Assembly (NCBI GenBank): GCA_017531305.1
Contig: JAFXLG010000026.1
Coordinates: 1-46,300, forward strand
Source: Alistipes sp.
GTDB lineage: Bacteria > Bacteroidota > Bacteroidia > Bacteroidales > Rikenellaceae
Direction: 5' to 3'
Length of the DNA stretch: 46,300 nt
Each line of letters begins with the position of its first letter. Positions within the stretch are counted from its first letter, which is position 1. The position numbers were made by a program, and so were the translations under genes. Of this stretch, positions 18,246 to 26,445 are shown one piece after another. Under the pieces are notes generated by a model. It made no database searches. It had not been told where the DNA came from and was given only the letters and a program-made list of their open reading frames with translations.

Positions 18246-19151
18246 ATGATAACACAATTCTCCTTCAGATCATTGTCGATGCCACTTGGAATGGTTGTCG
18301 GAGCCTTGTTTTGTCGTCAGATTACATGGTTGGACGGGATGTCGCAAGGTATGTTGACGCCGATCTTTATCTTTACCATGCTGTTCTTCACCTTTTGCAG
18401 GGTAGATGCTCGTAAAATACGTTTCTCGATGATGCACCTTTGGCTGATTCTCTTTCAGCTGGTGGTAGCATTTGGGGTATATTATGCTTTGGCGTGGGCT
18501 GATGTTGTGGTGGCACAAGGTGCTATGATATGTGTATTGGTTCCCGTTGCTATGGCAGCTGTGGTGATTGGCGGTATGTTGGGTGCTAATGTGGAGACTA
18601 TGGCTGCTTACAGCCTTTTGTGCAATCTGGTGATAGCTATTGTTGCGCCATATATGTTGCACGCCTATGGTAATGGAGAGTGTACCATGATACAAATTCT
18701 GCAAAAGGTGTCTCCTCTGTTGATTGCCCCGTTTGTGGCTGGACAATTATGCCGTTTCGCCCTGCCAAAGGTGTCGCAATGGGTGGCAGATCATAGTCAG
18801 ATTTCATTCTATGTGTGGTTGCTTTCGTTGGCAGTGATTGTTGGCAAGACGACTTCGTTTTTGCTCGATACGGATGCTGATCTAATACTTGAGATTACAC
18901 TTGCAACATCTTCATTTATAATATGTTTACTGCAATTTAAAGTAGGAAGAATAATCGGTCGCCGATATGGAGATGCTGCGGCTGGTGGTCAATCATTGGG
19001 ACAAAAAAATACGGTGCTTGCGGTATGGATGTCGCAGTCTTTTTTGGATCCGATAGCATCGGTCGCACCTACCGCCTATATCGTGTGGCAAAATATCGTC
19101 AACTCGTATCAAATCTACCGAATGGAGTCTGCCAAAAAGCGCAGATCATAG
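18246..19151 (+). CDS. bile acid:sodium symporter (BASS) family transporter
   Basis: A 301-residue membrane protein with about nine or ten hydrophobic helices. 'LTPIFIFTMLFFTFCRVD' near residues 38-55, 'VLVPVAMAAVVIGGMLGANVETMAAYSLLCNLVIAI' near 97-132 and 'NTVLAVWMSQSFLDPIASVAPTAYIVWQNIVNSYQIY' near the C-terminus match BASS (SBF/ASBT-fold) proteins. The family imports organic anions with sodium; bile acids are only one possible substrate. It starts 11 bp after the amidase-like gene and is probably in the same transcript. Its last 37 bases overlap the convergent YiiX-like gene. Confidence 0.8.
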   Translation: MITQFSFRSLSMPLGMVVGALFCRQITWLDGMSQGMLTPIFIFTMLFFTFCRVDARKIRFSMMHLWLILFQLVVAFGVYYALAWADVVVAQGAMICVLVPVAMAAVVIGGMLGANVETMAAYSLLCNLVIAIVAPYMLHAYGNGECTMIQILQKVSPLLIAPFVAGQLCRFALPKVSQWVADHSQISFYVWLLSLAVIVGKTTSFLLDTDADLILEITLATSSFIICLLQFKVGRIIGRRYGDAAAGGQSLGQKNTVLAVWMSQSFLDPIASVAPTAYIVWQNIVNSYQIYRMESAKKRRS

Positions 19152-19771
19152 CTCCAAATTCTCTTTAAATTCCTATTTTGACTAATGTCTGATGGTATTA
19201 TCACAGGCTCTTTGGCAAGTGGTAGTGTGCGGTTGCGATTCTCGCTGAGCGATATGTTTATAGCGTTGAAAAGCACTTCGATTAGCTCGGTACAATACAT
19301 TTTTGAGTTATCTGACTGCTGATAATCGTGATCGAAAGTAATACTTGAGTTAAGCAATTCAATAGCTTTGTTTTTCAGCATGTTAATCTGTGTTGAATCT
19401 AATCCGTCATACCTCATAATCGTGCCTGCAATAGCCTTTTGGGAATTAAAAAAGTTGCTGACACTTTGCGCCTTGATTTGCTCGGACTCTTTATCGGTTG
19501 AAGGTTCAATATCTACGACAATCATTCCCGAATCGCTCTCGATAAGCAGACCGATATGTGAATAGCGATTATCTGACTCCCCTCCACGCGCAATCAGATC
19601 ACTTTCGATGCTACGTCCAAGTCTCAGAGCGAGGTCGGCTGAACGAAAATCAGCTTCTGGAATTTGGATTGTAGGGTAGGTCTTGGATGCGCGAGTGGCG
19701 CATCCTATTAATAGAGATAAAATAATGAAAAATAGCGATTTGCAGATGTTATTTCGAGCTGAGATTGACAT
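19115..19771 (-). CDS. YiiX/YebB-like permuted papain-fold (NlpC/P60-type) lipoprotein
   Basis: A 218-residue protein with a lipoprotein signal ending 'LSLLIGC' (Cys24). The circularly permuted papain-like fold of YiiX/YaeF (C92) proteins is recognised by the early 'DLALRLGRS...' segment, His72 in 'NRYSHIGLLIES' and Cys160 in 'SKMYCTELI', the presumed catalytic pair in permuted order. Members probably cleave amide bonds in peptidoglycan or lipids; the activity is not established. It overlaps the upstream DUF4878 gene by 23 bp and is cotranscribed with it, and it overlaps the convergent BASS gene by 37 bp. Confidence 0.8.
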   Translation of the reverse strand: MSISARNNICKSLFFIILSLLIGCATRASKTYPTIQIPEADFRSADLALRLGRSIESDLIARGGESDNRYSHIGLLIESDSGMIVVDIEPSTDKESEQIKAQSVSNFFNSQKAIAGTIMRYDGLDSTQINMLKNKAIELLNSSITFDHDYQQSDNSKMYCTELIEVLFNAINISLSENRNRTLPLAKEPVIIPSDISQNRNLKRIWSYDLRFLADSIR

Positions 19772-20147
19772 CTAATAACCATTTTTTATCGTGAAGAGTC
19801 ATATTGCAACACTCCTCTTGGGTAGAACCATCCTTGTAGTTAATTACCACTACAACTGTCGCTTTGTCGGGAGTTTCGGCAGAACGATTTTCGCTAACGA
19901 TCTTCACGCTCTGGATTCCACCTTTTTCTGCGATAGATGCCTGCTGCTTCTGCATGATGGCATAATATAACTCAAGATCCTCCTCGGGATTCAGTGTAGT
20001 AAACTCCACCGCACGCTGATAGTCGCTCGCCTCAATAGCTTCAAAGAAGTTTTTAGCCGATTTTTGAGGAGAGCGGGCAGCGTTGCATCCTGCAAGAAGT
20101 AGCATGCAGCAAACAAGTAATGCGATATGTGATAGTTTTTTGACCAT
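19749..20147 (-). CDS. DUF4878-type lipoprotein
   Basis: A 132-residue lipoprotein: signal MVKKLSHIALLVCCMLLLAGC with lipidated Cys21, then a small NTF2-like domain with 'SAKNFFEAIEASDYQRAVEF' (helical start) and beta strands ending 'KKWLLDVNL'. This is the pattern of DUF4878/lumazine-binding-like lipoproteins. No enzymatic residues are recognised; a ligand-binding or envelope role is inferred. It heads a two-gene unit with the YiiX-like lipoprotein. The promoter's -7 element ends four bases before the ATG, implying a leaderless or nearly leaderless mRNA. Confidence 0.8.
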   Translation of the reverse strand: MVKKLSHIALLVCCMLLLAGCNAARSPQKSAKNFFEAIEASDYQRAVEFTTLNPEEDLELYYAIMQKQQASIAEKGGIQSVKIVSENRSAETPDKATVVVVINYKDGSTQEECCNMTLHDKKWLLDVNLSSK

Positions 20148-20151
20148 GAGA

Positions 20152-20183
20152 CAAAGGTAGCGGTTTTCGAGTCAATTAGCAAA
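20152..20183 (-). promoter_or_regulatory. promoter of the DUF4878/YiiX-like pair
   Basis: On the minus strand TTTG (20183-20180), a 20-base spacer and TACCTTTG (20159-20152): an exact consensus match. The ATG begins at 20147, so transcription should start at or next to the start codon. Confidence 0.75.
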
Positions 20184-20198
20184 TTTTAGTTATATTTG
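20166..20198 (+). promoter_or_regulatory. promoter of ybaK
   Basis: TTCG (20166-20169), a 21-base spacer and TATATTTG (20191-20198), with the ATG at 20203, only four bases away. It overlaps the divergent DUF4878 promoter. Confidence 0.6.
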
Positions 20199-20202
20199 CA
20201 CT

Positions 20203-20700
20203 ATGGCAAAGCAAAAAATAGAAAAGACCAATGCGGCACGATTGCTCGATCGGGCTAAAATCAAATATGAGTTGATCCCATACCTTGTCGATGAGAACGA
20301 TTTGGCAGCAGGACACGTTGCCGAGCAGCTCGGGGAGGATATCGAGACTGTGTTTAAGACTTTGGCGTTGGTGGGCGACAAATCGGGATATATAGTCTGT
20401 GTGGTGCCTGGCAACCATGAGGTGGATTTGAAATTGGCAGCTAAGGCTTCGGGAAACAAGTGGGTGGAGATGATTCCTATGAAGGAGTTGTTGGGTGTGA
20501 CGGGGTATATCCGTGGCGGATGTTCGCCCATAGGAATGAAAAAACGATTCCCGACATACATTCACCAGAGTTGCATGGAACACGATGCAATATATATAAG
20601 CGCAGGCGTGCGTGGCTTGCAGATTCGCATTGCTCCTGTGGACCTAATATTATTTGTCGGTGCCGAGGTGGGGGAGATAAGCCGAGAGATGGAGAAATAG
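20203..20700 (+). CDS. ybaK: Cys-tRNA(Pro) deacylase, YbaK/EbsC family
   Basis: A 165-residue cytoplasmic protein matching YbaK along its whole length: 'TNAARLLDRAKIKYELIPY' at the start, 'VFKTLALVGDKSGYIVCVVPGNHEVDLKLAAKASG' in the middle with the conserved lysine for tRNA binding, and 'GVTGYIRGGCSPIGMKKRFPTYI', a family hallmark, near residues 99-121. YbaK hydrolyses Cys-tRNA(Pro) mischarged by prolyl-tRNA synthetase. It is divergent from the DUF4878 gene and monocistronic; a tRNA-Lys gene follows. Confidence 0.93.
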   Translation: MAKQKIEKTNAARLLDRAKIKYELIPYLVDENDLAAGHVAEQLGEDIETVFKTLALVGDKSGYIVCVVPGNHEVDLKLAAKASGNKWVEMIPMKELLGVTGYIRGGCSPIGMKKRFPTYIHQSCMEHDAIYISAGVRGLQIRIAPVDLILFVGAEVGEISREMEK

Positions 20701-20762
20701 AATTTGCGCGAGTATCTTTTTGCTCTTTTTCATTCAAAAACGGAGAGGATAAGATATAAAGA

Positions 20763-20794
20763 TTTGCTAAATAAAAAAATTATATATACATTTG
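20763..20794 (+). promoter_or_regulatory. promoter of tRNA-Lys
   Basis: TTTG (20763-20766), a 20-base spacer and TACATTTG (20787-20794): an exact consensus match, 39 bases before the mature tRNA. Confidence 0.75.
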
Positions 20795-20833
20795 CACCAC
20801 CAAAATCGAGGGTAACCTATTTTGGCGAGCGTT

Positions 20834-20906
20834 GATCCTGTAGCTCAGCAGGTAGAGCACAACACTTTTAATGTTGGGGTCCCGGGTTCGAGCCCCGGCG
20901 GGATCA
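20834..20906 (+). tRNA. tRNA-Lys (anticodon TTT)
   Basis: 73-nt cloverleaf: acceptor GATCCTG/CGGGATC, anticodon arm CAACA-CTTTTAA-TGTTG (anticodon TTT), T arm CCGGG-TTCGAGC-CCCGG and discriminator A. CCA is not encoded. Confidence 0.96.
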
Positions 20907-20914
20907 CGGAAGAG

Positions 20915-20945
20915 ACGGTAATCTGAAAAGGTTACCGTTTTTTTG
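20915..20945 (+). terminator. terminator of tRNA-Lys
   Basis: A 7-bp stem ACGGTAA/TTACCGT with a 10-base loop, followed by a run of T, a few bases after the tRNA. Confidence 0.75.
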
Positions 20946-21050
20946 TTTGTTTTCGGGTGTATTGAAGGGGTTAATTACTTTTATAGCATGCTGACGTGTT
21001 GATAGTTTCAGTGATTTTTTGTATTTTCGCATTGGATTGAGTTTTTGGGT

Positions 21051-22106
21051 ATGCAGAAAATTTATAAAATAGCGGCGGCACATGGCATTACGGCTGTGGT
21101 ATGGGATTATATGCAACAGGCGAAGGCTGGTGACGAATCGGCTCATCAAGGGCAACCTCTATCGAAAGCAGAGATGATTAAGTGGATGGTTACTGTAGAG
21201 CAGATAGAGCGTAAGTATGAGCATCAAAAGAGTGTTATCGCGAAGCTGGCGAAGTTTTTTGCGCAGCATGGTATAAAGATGATGATTCTGAAGGGCTATG
21301 GCTTGAGCTTGAATTATCCAGTGCCGAATCATCGCCAATGCAGTGATATAGATGTTTGGCTATTTGAGGAAAAACTCACTGAAGATGGGGGTGTTGAACG
21401 TCTGGGAGTGCAGCAAAAAGCAGATATGTTGTTGCATGAACATTATAATATCCCAATTGATAATGGGAAACATCACCACACGGTATTTTATGTGGATGGT
21501 GTGATGGTTGAGAATCATTACGATTTTCTAAATATCCATGCTCATCGTTCCAATCGCGATATTGAGGCTCGGTTGTGGCAATTGACACGCCAACCTATGG
21601 AGGTGGTGGAGGTAGATGGTGCAGAGGTATATCTCCCTTCGCCTGATTTTCACGCGTTGTTTATATTGCGTCATTCAGCATCGCATTTTGCTGCCGAAAG
21701 AATCGGGATACGTCATTTGTTGGATTGGAAGTTTTTTGTCGAGCGATATTTTGAAAAGATTGATTGGAAGGGGTTGTTTGTTTTTGCCGAGCAGATGAAC
21801 ATGCATAGATTTTTGAATGCGATGAACGCAATATGCATAGATAAATTAGGCTTACCCGTGAGGTGTGTGCCTGAGTTTAATCGTGAGGAGAAGTTGACAG
21901 TGCGTGTATGGAATGAGATTATGCAGCCTGAATTCAATGAAACGCAGCCGAGGAATGTCGGATATTTGAAATCATGGGCTTATATGTTCCGCCGTTGGTG
22001 GGCTAATCGTTGGAAGCATCGCATAGTCTATCGTGAAACATTGCTGAGTACCTTCTTTGTTCAGATTTGGAGCCATATGCTTAAGCCTAAGTCGCTTAAG
22101 TTATAA
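21051..22106 (+). CDS. NTP_transf_5-type putative nucleotidyltransferase
   Basis: About 351 residues; ATG at 21051 preferred over the in-frame TTG two codons upstream. 'MMILKGYGLSLNYPVPNHRQCSDIDVWLF' near residues 80-108 is the core motif of the NTP_transf_5 family (nucleotidyltransferase fold), with the D-x-D pair in 'SDIDVW' as likely metal ligands. A conserved 'VENHYDFLNIH' and 'LILRHSASHFAAERIGIRHLLDW'-type segment follow. Members are often found in capsule or polysaccharide loci, but here the gene stands alone between tRNA-Lys and the retron. The substrate is unknown. A weak TATTTTCG motif at 21022-21029 may serve as the -7 element. Confidence 0.75.
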   Translation: MQKIYKIAAAHGITAVVWDYMQQAKAGDESAHQGQPLSKAEMIKWMVTVEQIERKYEHQKSVIAKLAKFFAQHGIKMMILKGYGLSLNYPVPNHRQCSDIDVWLFEEKLTEDGGVERLGVQQKADMLLHEHYNIPIDNGKHHHTVFYVDGVMVENHYDFLNIHAHRSNRDIEARLWQLTRQPMEVVEVDGAEVYLPSPDFHALFILRHSASHFAAERIGIRHLLDWKFFVERYFEKIDWKGLFVFAEQMNMHRFLNAMNAICIDKLGLPVRCVPEFNREEKLTVRVWNEIMQPEFNETQPRNVGYLKSWAYMFRRWWANRWKHRIVYRETLLSTFFVQIWSHMLKPKSLKL

Positions 22107-22153
22107 CATAGAGTCAAATAGTCGTATCCTGTAATAAATATGCGTATAAAGTT

Positions 22154-22184
22154 TTTGAAAATTCAGTATTAACGAGTAATTTTG
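22154..22184 (+). promoter_or_regulatory. retron promoter
   Basis: TTTG (22154-22157), a 19-base spacer and TAATTTTG (22177-22184): an exact Bacteroidota consensus. It predicts a transcript 5' end at about 22188-22191, at the start of the a1 arm of the retron RNA. Confidence 0.75.
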
Positions 22185-22187
22185 AAT

Positions 22188-22321
22188 GCCTGTCGGAAGA
22201 TTGATTTTCGCTGTATTCTTGCGGCGAGTATTGAAACGTCAGAAGATGTTTGTCCGCTTTGTTCGCAGTCGTTCTCGATGAGCGCATGCGTTCTTCACTT
22301 TAAGTAGAATTTCCGACAGGC
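22188..22321 (+). ncRNA. putative retron msr-msd RNA
   Basis: Bounded by an 11-bp perfect inverted repeat, arm a1 GCCTGTCGGAA (22188-22198) and arm a2 TTCCGACAGGC (22311-22321), which lies 15 bases before the RT start codon. Inside, an msr-like stem-loop TCGCTG-[8 nt]-CGGCGA occupies 22208-22227. A longer msd-like region follows, where GAAGA (around 22242-22246) can pair with TCTTC (22292-22296), flanked by AAA/TTT. This is the standard retron order a1-msr-msd-a2-RT. The branching guanosine and the exact msDNA ends were not determined; the fold was examined by eye only. Confidence 0.75.
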
Positions 22322-22336
22322 TTTTTATTTTTCAAG

Positions 22337-24064
22337 ATGGATGGTTTTGATTCTAATATGATTGAATTTTGCGAGATCGACAGCCGCCGTGATCTGGCTG
22401 CATATTTAGGGTGCCAATATAAGGATTTGATATACAACCTGTTCGTCTTGCCTGATGATAAACGGTACAAAAAAATACAGATACCCAAGCGCAATGGCGA
22501 CACACGTGATATATTAGCCCCATCATCGGGAATTAAGCGTGCTCAACGCATGCTGGCAACAATCTTATCTGATCTGTATAAACGTAAATCATGTGTTCAC
22601 GGATATGTGAAAAAACATAGTATTCTGACTAATGCAAGTGTGCATAAGAATAAACGTATAGTTATTAATATTGATCTGAAAGATTTCTTCCCCTCGATTA
22701 ATTTCGGAAGAGTTAGGGGCTTGTTTTTAAATCCTCCATTTTCTTGCTGTGAAGAGGTCGCAACCTTCATGGCGCAAATATGTTGTTTTGATGGTGTACT
22801 ACCACAAGGAGCACCGACATCACCGATAATATCTAACTATATTTGTCGCAGTTTAGATAATGAACTATTAAAATTTGCTCGTAAATATAGACTTGATTAT
22901 ACTCGTTATGCTGATGATATAACATTCTCGACAAATTTGAGAGAGATTCCCAGTCGGTTAGGTGTAATTCAAGAAAACAAACTTGTCTTATCAGAATATT
23001 TTACATCCATAATAGAGGAGAATGGTTTTAAGATAAACCCCTCGAAAGTTCGCTATTCTTACCATACGGGACATCAGGAGGTTACTGGTTTGGTTGTAAA
23101 TAAGATCGTTAATGTTCATAGAAAATATGTCAAGCGTATCAGAGCTATGATTCACGCATGGGAAAAATATGGACTCACAGCAACGGCAAATGAACATTTT
23201 GAGAAGTATAATTATAAACATAGATTACCTGAATCGCCCGATTACGCCTTTAAATTGGAGTTGCAGGGTATGATGGGATTCTTGGCAGCGGTAAAAGGGA
23301 AAAATAATCAAGTTTATGCTCGACTCTACGAAAGACTAATTCTTCTTGATAAACATACCATACTTCAGCCACCTCTGAGAATTACTGCTCCTAGAGATTC
23401 TGTTGTGATATATGGCGAGGGTAAGACCGATGTAGTACATCTTGCTGCTGCATACAGACATTTTCAGCAGCAAGGTGAGTTCCTCGGGTTGAAACTGCAT
23501 TTTCATCGTTGGGGAAACCATGATGTTAATAATGAATTTGTGTATAATATGTGTCGTACTCGATCAGAGAGCAAGGAGAACGACAATCTTGAGATCTATA
23601 TTTTTGATCGTGATGTCGCCCGATATGTTAAAGATACAACGGAGAATGGAAAAGGTTTTAAGCGATGGAGCGACCGAGTCTATTCCGCAGTCTTGCCTAT
23701 CCCTCCACATCGTGATTTTAATGATATATGTATAGAGCATTTTTATTCCGATCAGGATCTCGCCAGACGAGATAAGTCTGGTCGCAGAATCTATACAAGT
23801 TTTGATTTCAATCCGCAAAGTGGAAATCTAAAGGACTCTAATGATATTTATTATCCTTATAGACAAGAGTTAAAAAGAACATATCCTAAAATTATTGATG
23901 ATAAAGTGATGAGGATTAGCTCAGGCGAGAATATAGCATTGTCAAAAAACAATTTTGCATTGTACATATCTCGTGGTATAGGAGAATTTGCAGATGTGGA
24001 TTTTGAGAATTTTCGTCCGATATTTAAATTGATAGAAGAGATTGTCCATAATAGTATGCGATAG
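22337..24064 (+). CDS. retron reverse transcriptase fused to a TOPRIM domain (Ec67/Eco2-like)
   Basis: A 575-residue protein. The RT part (1-340) has the retron-specific NAxxH motif as NASVH near residue 98, RT motif 3 'INIDLKDFFPSINF', 'LPQGAPTSPIISNYIC', the catalytic YADD at ~191-194 and the retron VTG motif ('HQEVTGLVVNK') near 249. The C-terminal part (350-575) begins 'DSVVIYGEGKTDVVHLAAAY' and continues 'LEIYIFDRDVARYV': Glu361 of GEGKTD and Asp424/Asp426 of DRD are the acidic residues of a TOPRIM nuclease fold. RT-TOPRIM fusion is the arrangement of retron Ec67/Eco2, where the fused domain is the defence effector. The RT would copy the upstream RNA into msDNA and hold the TOPRIM part inactive until phage triggers it (inferred from that family). 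The DNA is more AT-rich than the neighbours, which suggests transfer. Confidence 0.92.
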   Translation: MDGFDSNMIEFCEIDSRRDLAAYLGCQYKDLIYNLFVLPDDKRYKKIQIPKRNGDTRDILAPSSGIKRAQRMLATILSDLYKRKSCVHGYVKKHSILTNASVHKNKRIVINIDLKDFFPSINFGRVRGLFLNPPFSCCEEVATFMAQICCFDGVLPQGAPTSPIISNYICRSLDNELLKFARKYRLDYTRYADDITFSTNLREIPSRLGVIQENKLVLSEYFTSIIEENGFKINPSKVRYSYHTGHQEVTGLVVNKIVNVHRKYVKRIRAMIHAWEKYGLTATANEHFEKYNYKHRLPESPDYAFKLELQGMMGFLAAVKGKNNQVYARLYERLILLDKHTILQPPLRITAPRDSVVIYGEGKTDVVHLAAAYRHFQQQGEFLGLKLHFHRWGNHDVNNEFVYNMCRTRSESKENDNLEIYIFDRDVARYVKDTTENGKGFKRWSDRVYSAVLPIPPHRDFNDICIEHFYSDQDLARRDKSGRRIYTSFDFNPQSGNLKDSNDIYYPYRQELKRTYPKIIDDKVMRISSGENIALSKNNFALYISRGIGEFADVDFENFRPIFKLIEEIVHNSMR

Positions 24065-24097
24065 GCATCTTCAGAGATGATAGTTTGTTGATTGATG

Positions 24098-24128
24098 GTT
24101 GTCGGTTGAATATTAAACATTAACTTTG
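24098..24128 (+). promoter_or_regulatory. promoter of the M28 peptidase gene
   Basis: GTTG (24098-24101), a 19-base spacer and TAACTTTG (24121-24128), 28 bases before the ATG. Confidence 0.65.
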
Positions 24129-24156
24129 TGTAATTATAAAACTAATACACCGAATT

Positions 24157-25410
24157 ATGAAGAAATTATTTGTTATCATCATTGCGCTTGTGGCATTACA
24201 GGTCGAGGCACAGGATTTGGCGCATTACAAAAAAATAGTGAAGGAATTAAGTTCTGCCAAATATCAGGGGCGTGGCTATGCCTACGATGGGGCGAATAAG
24301 GCTGGACGATATTTGGCGAAGGAGCTTGGTAGGGCAGGTGTCGATGAGGTGCAGTGTCAGCCATTTAAGATGAATATCAATACCTTCCCTGGTAAAATGT
24401 CGCTCAAGGTGGATGGGCGAGAGTTGACCCCGGGTATTGATTTTAATCTTAGAGAGTTTTCACCAGGTGTGAAGGGTAGTTATAAATTATATTATATCGA
24501 TACGCTCAATTATGATTCAAAGCGTATTTTTGCCGATCTGGAGAAGCCTGAGTATAAGGACGCATTTGTGGTTTGTGACTTTTGGTTTAGCTACAAGCAT
24601 GGAGCTGATTTCAAACGTCTGCAGAGCAAGGGTGGTGCTACAAATCGTGGAATTATTTTTACATGGAATGAGCCTTTGAAGTTTTATAAGGCATACGGCG
24701 AGAGGGTGGCTGATAAGCCTGTGATTTGGGTATCATCAACATTCCCCAATGATGCTGACCGAGTCGATGTGGATATCGAAAACAGGTTTTTGGAGAATTA
24801 CGAGTGTTTTAACGTGATTGCAAAGGTCGAGGGTGAGCGACATGACGAGTGTTACGTCTTTACGGCTCATTATGACCATCTGGGTAATCTCGGCAAGAAA
24901 ACCTTTTATGCAGGTGCGCACGACAACGCATCGGGTACGGCAGCCATTGTGACTTTGGCGGCATATTACGCTAAGCATCGCCCAAAATATGATATCTATT
25001 TTATAGCTTTTTCGGGTGAAGATGCCTATTTGCGAGGCTCGGAGTGGTATGCTGAGCATCCTGTAGTGCCGCTAAAGCAGATACGATACCTCTTTAATCT
25101 GGATATGATCGGCGACAACAATCCTGTGCAGTATTGCGAGGTGAGCGATCCTGGAGAGCAGGGATACAAACTTTTTGAGAAGATAAACGCCGAGAAAAAA
25201 TATTTTAAGTCTCTTAATCGCGGTAAGTTGGCGGGCAATAGCGACCACTATCCATTTGCGCAGCGTGGCGTACCATGTATCTTCCTCGAGAACGAGGGTG
25301 GCGATGCATTCCAATACTATCATACGCCGCTGGATACATGGGAGAGAGCAATTTTCGATAGCTACGAGCCAACATTCAAGTTGGTAAGAGATTTTGTGGA
25401 ACAATACTAA
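24157..25410 (+). CDS. secreted M28-family metallopeptidase (aminopeptidase type)
   Basis: 417 residues with a Sec signal peptide (MKKLFVIIIALVALQVEA). The M28 zinc site is complete: 'FTAHYDHLG' (first His), 'AGAHDNASGTAAIVTLA' (bridging Asp), 'FIAFSGEDAYLRGSEWYAEH' (catalytic Glu-zinc Glu/Asp), 'NLDMIGD' (Asp) and 'YYHTPLDTWE' (last His). Members release N-terminal amino acids or dipeptides in the periplasm or outside the cell. It is followed after 11 bases by the ketopantoate reductase gene, probably on one transcript though functionally unrelated. Confidence 0.9.
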   Translation: MKKLFVIIIALVALQVEAQDLAHYKKIVKELSSAKYQGRGYAYDGANKAGRYLAKELGRAGVDEVQCQPFKMNINTFPGKMSLKVDGRELTPGIDFNLREFSPGVKGSYKLYYIDTLNYDSKRIFADLEKPEYKDAFVVCDFWFSYKHGADFKRLQSKGGATNRGIIFTWNEPLKFYKAYGERVADKPVIWVSSTFPNDADRVDVDIENRFLENYECFNVIAKVEGERHDECYVFTAHYDHLGNLGKKTFYAGAHDNASGTAAIVTLAAYYAKHRPKYDIYFIAFSGEDAYLRGSEWYAEHPVVPLKQIRYLFNLDMIGDNNPVQYCEVSDPGEQGYKLFEKINAEKKYFKSLNRGKLAGNSDHYPFAQRGVPCIFLENEGGDAFQYYHTPLDTWERAIFDSYEPTFKLVRDFVEQY

Positions 25411-25421
25411 AGAATGATTTT

Positions 25422-26426
25422 ATGCGTGTAGCAATTTATGGAGCAGGGTCGCTCGGCACAATTTTAGGTGCATATATAACTCGTGCGGGAGAGAAGATTG
25501 AACTTATTAACCGTAACAAAGCTCATGTGGAGACTTTGCAGACTGCTGGCGCACAGGTGGTTGGAACAGTGCAGTTTACGCAACAGGTTACGGCATACAC
25601 CCCAGCTGAGATGAGTGGCGAATACGATATCATCTTCCTTATGACCAAACAGCAGCACAATGCCGAAGTTGTGGCTATGTTGAAGGATTATTTGGCGGCA
25701 GATGGTGTGCTTGTGACATTTCAGAATGGATTGCCTGAGGTGGAGATCGCCGAGGTTCTGGGGCAGGAACGAGTGTTAGGTTGTACGGTAGCTTGGGGCG
25801 CAACGATGCAGAGCGCAGGAGTGTGTGAGTTGACAAGTTCGCCTGACGCCTTGTCGTTCTCGTTGGGATCTATTTCGACTAATCGCAGCAAACACTTCGC
25901 AAAGGTAAAACAGTTGCTGGAGTTGATGGGCGAAGTTGATATGGAGGATAATTTCATCGGTACACGTTGGAGCAAACTGCTGATTAATGCTTCGTTCTCG
26001 GGTATGAGTGCCGTGCTTGGTTGCACGTTTGGTGAGGTAGCCAAGCCACTCGCTTCGCGCAGAATTGTGCAGGCTTTGATTAAGGAGTGCATTGATGTTT
26101 GCAAGGCTGGAGGTATCCGTATTGAGCCTGTGCAAGGTAAAGATATCGTAAAACTGCTGGATTATTCTAACCCTATTAAAAAGACTTTTTCATCATTCAT
26201 TATACCAATAGCAATACGTAAGCACGCTAAATTAAAGGCAAGCATGTTGCAGGATATCGAGAAAGGAAAAGCTACCGAGGTAGATGCCATAAATGGTGCA
26301 GTGTCGGCATACGGCAGAAGAGTGGGATGTCCTACCCCGATGAATGATCGGGTGGTGGAGATCATTCATCGCATTGAGCGAGGTGAGCTTAAGCCAAATT
26401 TCGATAACTTGAGATTTTTCGAGTAG
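25422..26426 (+). CDS. panE: 2-dehydropantoate 2-reductase
   Basis: 334 residues. The N-terminal Rossmann domain starts 'MRVAIYGAGSLGTILGAYI' (GxGxxG for NADPH). 'DIIFLMTKQQHN' and 'LVTFQNGLPEVEIAEVLGQERVLGCTVAWGA' are the ApbA/PanE signature. The C-terminal helical domain contains 'RWSKLLINASFSGMSAVLGCTFGEV' with the catalytic lysine region and 'KASMLQDIEKGKATEVDAINGAV' near residues 267-289. It reduces ketopantoate to pantoate for coenzyme A synthesis. The sequence is somewhat longer than E. coli PanE, and paralogues acting on other 2-keto acids exist, so the pantothenate role is likely but not certain. Confidence 0.82.
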   Translation: MRVAIYGAGSLGTILGAYITRAGEKIELINRNKAHVETLQTAGAQVVGTVQFTQQVTAYTPAEMSGEYDIIFLMTKQQHNAEVVAMLKDYLAADGVLVTFQNGLPEVEIAEVLGQERVLGCTVAWGATMQSAGVCELTSSPDALSFSLGSISTNRSKHFAKVKQLLELMGEVDMEDNFIGTRWSKLLINASFSGMSAVLGCTFGEVAKPLASRRIVQALIKECIDVCKAGGIRIEPVQGKDIVKLLDYSNPIKKTFSSFIIPIAIRKHAKLKASMLQDIEKGKATEVDAINGAVSAYGRRVGCPTPMNDRVVEIIHRIERGELKPNFDNLRFFE

Positions 26427-26445
26427 TTTTATATAAGAAGCTGTC

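Noticed and set aside
20834-24064. tRNA-Lys as the attachment site of an integrative element carrying the retron
   Set aside because: I could not find a repeat of the tRNA 3' end downstream of the retron, and there is no integrase in the window.
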